Part shown: piece after piece, positions 61,188 through 64,000 of the stretch | Layout: each line of letters starts with the position of its first letter | Position numbering within the stretch: position 1 is the stretch's first letter | The notes under the pieces: model-generated | Seen by the model: only the letters and a program-made list of their open reading frames with translations | Told to the model about the DNA's origin: nothing | Databases searched by the model: none | Origin: a bacterium | GTDB lineage: Bacteria; Hydrothermota; DG-26; JAUXAN01 | DNA length: 64,000 bases | Direction: 5' to 3' | NCBI GenBank assembly: GCA_030619885.1 | Contig: JAUXAN010000007.1 | Span: 1-64,000, forward strand | Program-made: the position numbers and the translations under genes

Positions 61188-61233
61188 ATATTATCAAATG
61201 GTATCAGGTATTGACGAAGTCTGCATTTAACTT

Positions 61234-61263
61234 CTTTCTCGCTTTCGCACGAAAGCGAGAAAG
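61234..61263. repeat. Perfect hairpin, same as at 43085-43114
   Basis: 14-bp arms (61234-61247 and 61250-61263; core TTTCTCGCTTTCG) with a 2-nt loop, identical to the hairpin at 43 kb. Confidence 0.85.
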
Positions 61264-61272
61264 TGTTGGGGT

Positions 61273-61397
61273 TATTACAAAACCCTCCGTACGGTTGAAG
61301 ACCCGTATGGGATACGTTTCTAAATTTATCATTCGATGATTCTAACATGTTAGAATGATGGAATGCAAAAATGCAAGGCTGAAGCCTTGCCCTACAT
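61273..61397 (+). repeat. CRISPR trailer-like module, copy B
   Basis: Starts 'tattacaaaacc', like the CRISPR repeat, then diverges. Bases 61317-61397 are identical over 81 positions to 61639-61719. Confidence 0.75.
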
Positions 61398-61447
61398 AGA
61401 ATTATATGATTAGTGCCAGATGTTGACAAAGTTGACAAATTTTATAG

Positions 61448-61475
61448 TTGACATTCTTATGGAATTGTCTATAAT
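61448..61475 (+). promoter_or_regulatory. Promoter in the CRISPR leader
   Basis: TTGACA (61448-61453), 16 bp, TATAAT (61470-61475): a perfect consensus about 60 nt ahead of the repeat, with a typical A/T-rich leader ('ttctttgacaatttag') between. Confidence 0.7.
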
Positions 61476-61536
61476 TTTTATAGATGTTCGCAAAGTAGGT
61501 TCAAGTTCTTTGACAATTTAGAACTTGTGAAGGTGC

Positions 61537-61625
61537 TATTACAAAACCTCTAATTCCCGTAAGGGAATTGAAACGATAATTTTCCTCTTTCCCCTTTAGG
61601 AAGATCTGGGTATTACAAAACCTCT
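61537..61625 (+). CRISPR. Minimal CRISPR: one repeat, one spacer, truncated end repeat
   Basis: Repeat 61537-61574 (38 bp or one or two less): starts TATTACAAAACCTCT, contains the 7-bp stem AATTCCC/GGGAATT over GTAA, and ends ATTGAAAC as in many type I/III repeats. Spacer 61575-61610 (36 bp). Terminal repeat 61611-61625 retains only the first 15 bases. The leader with promoter lies upstream. No cas gene is in the window. Confidence 0.7.
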
Positions 61626-61638
61626 CAGTACAGGTCTG

Positions 61639-61719
61639 TTTCTAAATTTATCATTCGATGATTCTAACATGTTAGAATGATGGAATGCAAAAATGCAAGG
61701 CTGAAGCCTTGCCCTACAT
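61639..61719 (+). repeat. CRISPR trailer-like module, copy C
   Basis: 81 bp identical to 61317-61397. It runs directly into the truncated methyltransferase frame. Confidence 0.85.
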
Positions 61720-61721
61720 TT

Positions 61722-62423
61722 GCCATTTACAAGGTTAATAACTATGACCTTAAACTTTTAAAAACAGAAGCAATAGAACTTGCCGTTCAACATATTGGTA
61801 TTCGGAGAACAAGAACTGATAGATTCTTTGATGGATATTTAGGGAAACATCTTGTAAAAATTATTGACTTTAATCATCCATTAACACTTTTAGATTTACA
61901 ACTTCTTCAGGATGAGTTAAAGAAAAGACCAGATGAAGATAGAAACATAACTATAGTCTGTTTCGGCAAAGAATTAGTAGTCGACCCCTGGATTGAAGGA
62001 TGGAATAAGAAACATCTTGTAAATAAGATTAAAATAATTGAACTAAAAACAGATAAAAAATACGGTAATTTCTTAATCCATAAACCAGCAGAAGCCAAAA
62101 TTAAAGTTAAACGAAAAACAAAAGATAAAGCAGTAGTAGAAATCCAAAACTTTATCTCACCAACAATAATTGAACGCCTCAATATTGATAACAAACTCTT
62201 CAAAGTTAAAATCCCTGATTTTAGATGTATGATTGATACAGTTTTAATTGACAACAACTATGATGACAAAACCTTCCATATCGTCTGTTCTGATGTTCCA
62301 GAGAAGAAAAATGATTTGGTTGAAGGAAAATACGAAATGGAAATACCCAAAAAGAAGACCAAAGTGGCAGTAAAAGTCATTGATATGCTTGGCGAAGAAG
62401 TTCTATTTGTAAAACAGGTATAA
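61722..62423 (+). pseudogene. 5'-truncated site-specific DNA methyltransferase
   Basis: The frame open from 61677 first reads trailer DNA, then from about 61722 gives 'KLLKTEAIELAVQHIGIRR', 'TRTDRFFDGYLG', 'IVCFGKELVVDPWIEGWNK', 'FRCMIDTVLIDNNYDDKTFH' and 'VPEKKNDLVEGKYEME': the C-terminal specificity/tail part of adenine-specific (Mod-like) DNA methyltransferases. The catalytic half with DPPY and the SAM site is missing and is replaced by the CRISPR-trailer repeat. No restriction gene is near. Confidence 0.65.
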
Positions 62424-62438
62424 TTTGAGAAAAATCTT

Positions 62439-62466
62439 GTAGGGAACAGGCATGCCTGTTCCCTAC
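62439..62466. repeat. Perfect palindrome, family copy 4 of 4
   Basis: 28-bp perfect palindrome with half-site GTAGGGAACAGGCA, 9 nt before the MFS gene start; it could form a hairpin at the 5' end of that message. Confidence 0.85.
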
Positions 62467-62475
62467 CTGTTCATT

Positions 62476-63624
62476 ATGAGGTTGAAAAAGAATGTTTTCG
62501 TTTTAGGATTGGTGAGTTTCTTCACCGACTTTTCAACGGAGATGATATATCCCTTACTTCCTGTATTTTTATCGGTTACACTTGGAGTTGATAAGGCATT
62601 TATTGGACTCATCGAAGGGATTGCAGAGACTACAGCAAGTATTTTGAAGGTCTTCTCCGGCTGGTTCTCTGACAGGATAAAGAAACGAAAGTTGTTGGTC
62701 GGGATTGGATACTCTCTATCCACGATTGCAAAACCACTTTTTGCATTGGCACAGAGGGGTTCACATGTGCTGGTTATCAGGTTTTCAGACAGGGTTGGCA
62801 AAGGTATACGCACAGCACCAAGAGACGCTTTAATCGCAGATTCAACCCCTTCTGATAGGATGGGTATGGCATTCGGTTTCCATAGGGCGATGGATACCCT
62901 CGGCGCAGTGTTTGGACCACTTACAGCATTTCTCCTCCTTCCCCTATTCAATGATAATTACAGAAGTATCTTCCTCATCTCTTTTTTCCCTGCCGTTGTT
63001 GCTATCTTACTCATCGTATTCTTTCTTAAAGAGATAAGACCCAAAAAGATAACTTCTACAATTCCCGCCCTATCCTTAAAATCTCTTCCTGCTGAATTCA
63101 AAATCTTCCTTTTGATAATGATTATCTTTACCCTTGGGAATTCGTCCGATGCATTTCTCTTACTGCGTGCACAAAATCTTGGCGTATCAATGAGGCTGAT
63201 ACCGATTCTCTGGTTACTATTCAATCTCGTCTACTCAATCATCTCCATACCAGGAGGCATGCTTTCAGATAGAATTGGAAGGAAACGGACAATCCTCATA
63301 GGGTTCATTATCTACACCGGGGTCTATTTTGGATTTGCCTTCGCTCATCTAACACTACATATCTGGACACTATTTGCAATCTATGGAATTTACTATGGGC
63401 TTTGTGAGGGGGTAATGAGGGCTTATGTAGCGGATTTAGTTCCTTCTCCTCTGCGTGCCACCGCCTTCGGCATCTATCATACAGCAGTGGGTTTAACAGC
63501 ATTTCCTGCAAGCCTCGTAATGGGTATATTATGGCAGGTATTCAGTGCACAGATAGCCTTCTCATTCGGCGCAATTCTCTCATTGGCATCAGTAATCCTG
63601 CTTTTAGTATTTATAAGAAAATAG
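62476..63624 (+). CDS. Major facilitator superfamily transporter
   Basis: 382 residues from ATG 62476; the longer frame from 62452 is encoded by the palindromic repeat and is unlikely to be translated. Twelve TM helices; 'FFTDFSTEMIYPLLPVFL' at the start, loop 2-3 motif 'GWFSDRIKKRKLL', 'DRVGKGIRTAPRDALIADS', second-half 'GGMLSDRIGRKRTILIG'. Substrate unknown; of the MdtG/quinolone-like exporter group by general look. Confidence 0.85.
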   Translation: MRLKKNVFVLGLVSFFTDFSTEMIYPLLPVFLSVTLGVDKAFIGLIEGIAETTASILKVFSGWFSDRIKKRKLLVGIGYSLSTIAKPLFALAQRGSHVLVIRFSDRVGKGIRTAPRDALIADSTPSDRMGMAFGFHRAMDTLGAVFGPLTAFLLLPLFNDNYRSIFLISFFPAVVAILLIVFFLKEIRPKKITSTIPALSLKSLPAEFKIFLLIMIIFTLGNSSDAFLLLRAQNLGVSMRLIPILWLLFNLVYSIISIPGGMLSDRIGRKRTILIGFIIYTGVYFGFAFAHLTLHIWTLFAIYGIYYGLCEGVMRAYVADLVPSPLRATAFGIYHTAVGLTAFPASLVMGILWQVFSAQIAFSFGAILSLASVILLLVFIRK

Positions 63625-63638
63625 GGGGATGTTTTGTA

Positions 63639-64000
63639 ATGGTTAATCTGCGAGATATTAAGGTTGAGTTTGGTGGAACCCCTCTCTTTCAAGACCTATC
63701 ATTGCAGATAAATGATGGGGATAGAATTGGACTGGTTGGAGCCAATGGTGTTGGCAAGACAACATTGTTGAAGATTATATGTGGACTCGCAACTCCCACT
63801 GAAGGGGAGGTTGAAGTTAGTAAATTCTCTACTTTTGGTTATCTCCCTCAGGAGGGGGTAATATTTAGTGGCAGAACCCTGTGGGAAGAAATGATGTCAG
63901 TTTTTCATACTATAACAGAATTATTCAAGGAGAGAGAAAAGATTGAAAAGGAGTTATGTAAAAATTCTAAAATAGAGAGACTTTTAAAAAGATATGGTAA
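63639..64000 (+). CDS. ABC-F family ATPase, partial at the window edge
   Basis: First 120 codons: MVNLRDIKVEFGGTPLFQDL, Walker A 'GANGVGKTTLLK', 'FGYLPQEG' Q-loop region and the start of the linker helix 'LFKEREKIEKELCK'. Soluble, twin-NBD ABC-F proteins (EttA/Uup type) act on ribosomes. The signature and second NBD lie beyond 64000. Starts 14 nt after the MFS gene, behind AGGGGG. Confidence 0.85.
   Translation, partial: MVNLRDIKVEFGGTPLFQDLSLQINDGDRIGLVGANGVGKTTLLKIICGLATPTEGEVEVSKFSTFGYLPQEGVIFSGRTLWEEMMSVFHTITELFKEREKIEKELCKNSKIERLLKRYG

Larger units (their letters stand above)
61188..61719. other. Gene-free region with CRISPR modules
   Basis: Hairpin 61234-61263, module 61273-61397, leader with promoter 61448-61475, repeat-spacer unit 61537-61625 and second trailer 61639-61719; see separate entries. 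Confidence 0.7.

Overview
The window reads as a chromosomal segment of an uncultured, anaerobic, diderm (Gram-negative type) bacterium. An outer membrane is implied by a BamA/Omp85 protein, a CsgG-like protein and secreted accessory proteins. Anaerobic, Fe-S based metabolism is implied by a two-subunit class I fumarase and NuoE/NuoF/NuoG-like modules beside a glutamate-synthase-like flavoprotein. A remnant of a FlgD/type-IX-sorting-like C-terminal domain and an SLH lipoprotein suggest one of the poorly cultured candidate phyla, but no rRNA or other taxonomic marker is present, so no phylum is asserted. No tRNA or rRNA gene was seen. Intergenic DNA is full of short dispersed repeats and palindromes, and several genes are broken.

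Layout. 1-6.8 kb: small accessory genes (DUF3795, pRiA4b ORF-3-like, DUF1007 plus NicO metal exporter, DUF3788, MBL hydrolase) mixed with broken genes (GNAT, isoprenylcysteine-methyltransferase-like). 7-23.2 kb: a nitrogen/redox block with fumarase, two glutamate dehydrogenases, two NtrC-type regulators, one sensor kinase, a near-consensus sigma-54 promoter, and a NuoE / NuoF-GltD fusion / NuoG-like / glutamate-synthase-like cluster. 23.6-26.8 kb: methyltransferases (one decayed), SigZ-like sigma factor and ArsM. 27-34 kb: a secreted/outer-membrane operon (LPP20-like, TPR-SLH lipoprotein, FlgT-like, CsgG, FecR, BamA). 34-38.6 kb, minus strand: TPR, ExeA-like ATPase, CheW, chemoreceptor, substrate-binding protein. 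38.7-42.3 kb: rpmF-plsX, sirtuin, FAD oxidoreductase. 42.3-49 kb: small membrane proteins, a WG-repeat gene with an in-frame stop, a symporter with its tiny partner, a methyltransferase and a glycosyltransferase. 49-53 kb: a heterodimeric ABC exporter.

53.2-61.2 kb is the most unusual part. A compact operon encodes an ECF-like sigma factor, a 187-residue protein of unknown function, a membrane protein with a zinc anti-sigma motif (H-x3-C-x2-C), and a ten-repeat TPR protein ending in a CHAT caspase-like protease with its His and Cys present. A promoter-like motif with exact 20-nt internal spacing occurs three times: just before the sigma gene and before two small genes downstream. Those lead into DUF1232, DUF445 and EcsC-like envelope genes. 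The gene set recalls the protease/sigma arm of type III-E CRISPR (TPR-CHAT with an RpoE-like sigma factor), here without an effector. A one-spacer CRISPR with its own leader and no cas genes lies at 61.4-61.6 kb. 61.7-64 kb: a 5'-truncated DNA methyltransferase, an MFS transporter and the start of an ABC-F ATPase cut by the window edge.

Several start codons lie within 0-6 nt of where the predicted transcript begins (rpmF, the TPR gene, the chemoreceptor, the sensor kinase, the zinc-ribbon gene), which suggests frequent leaderless translation in this organism.
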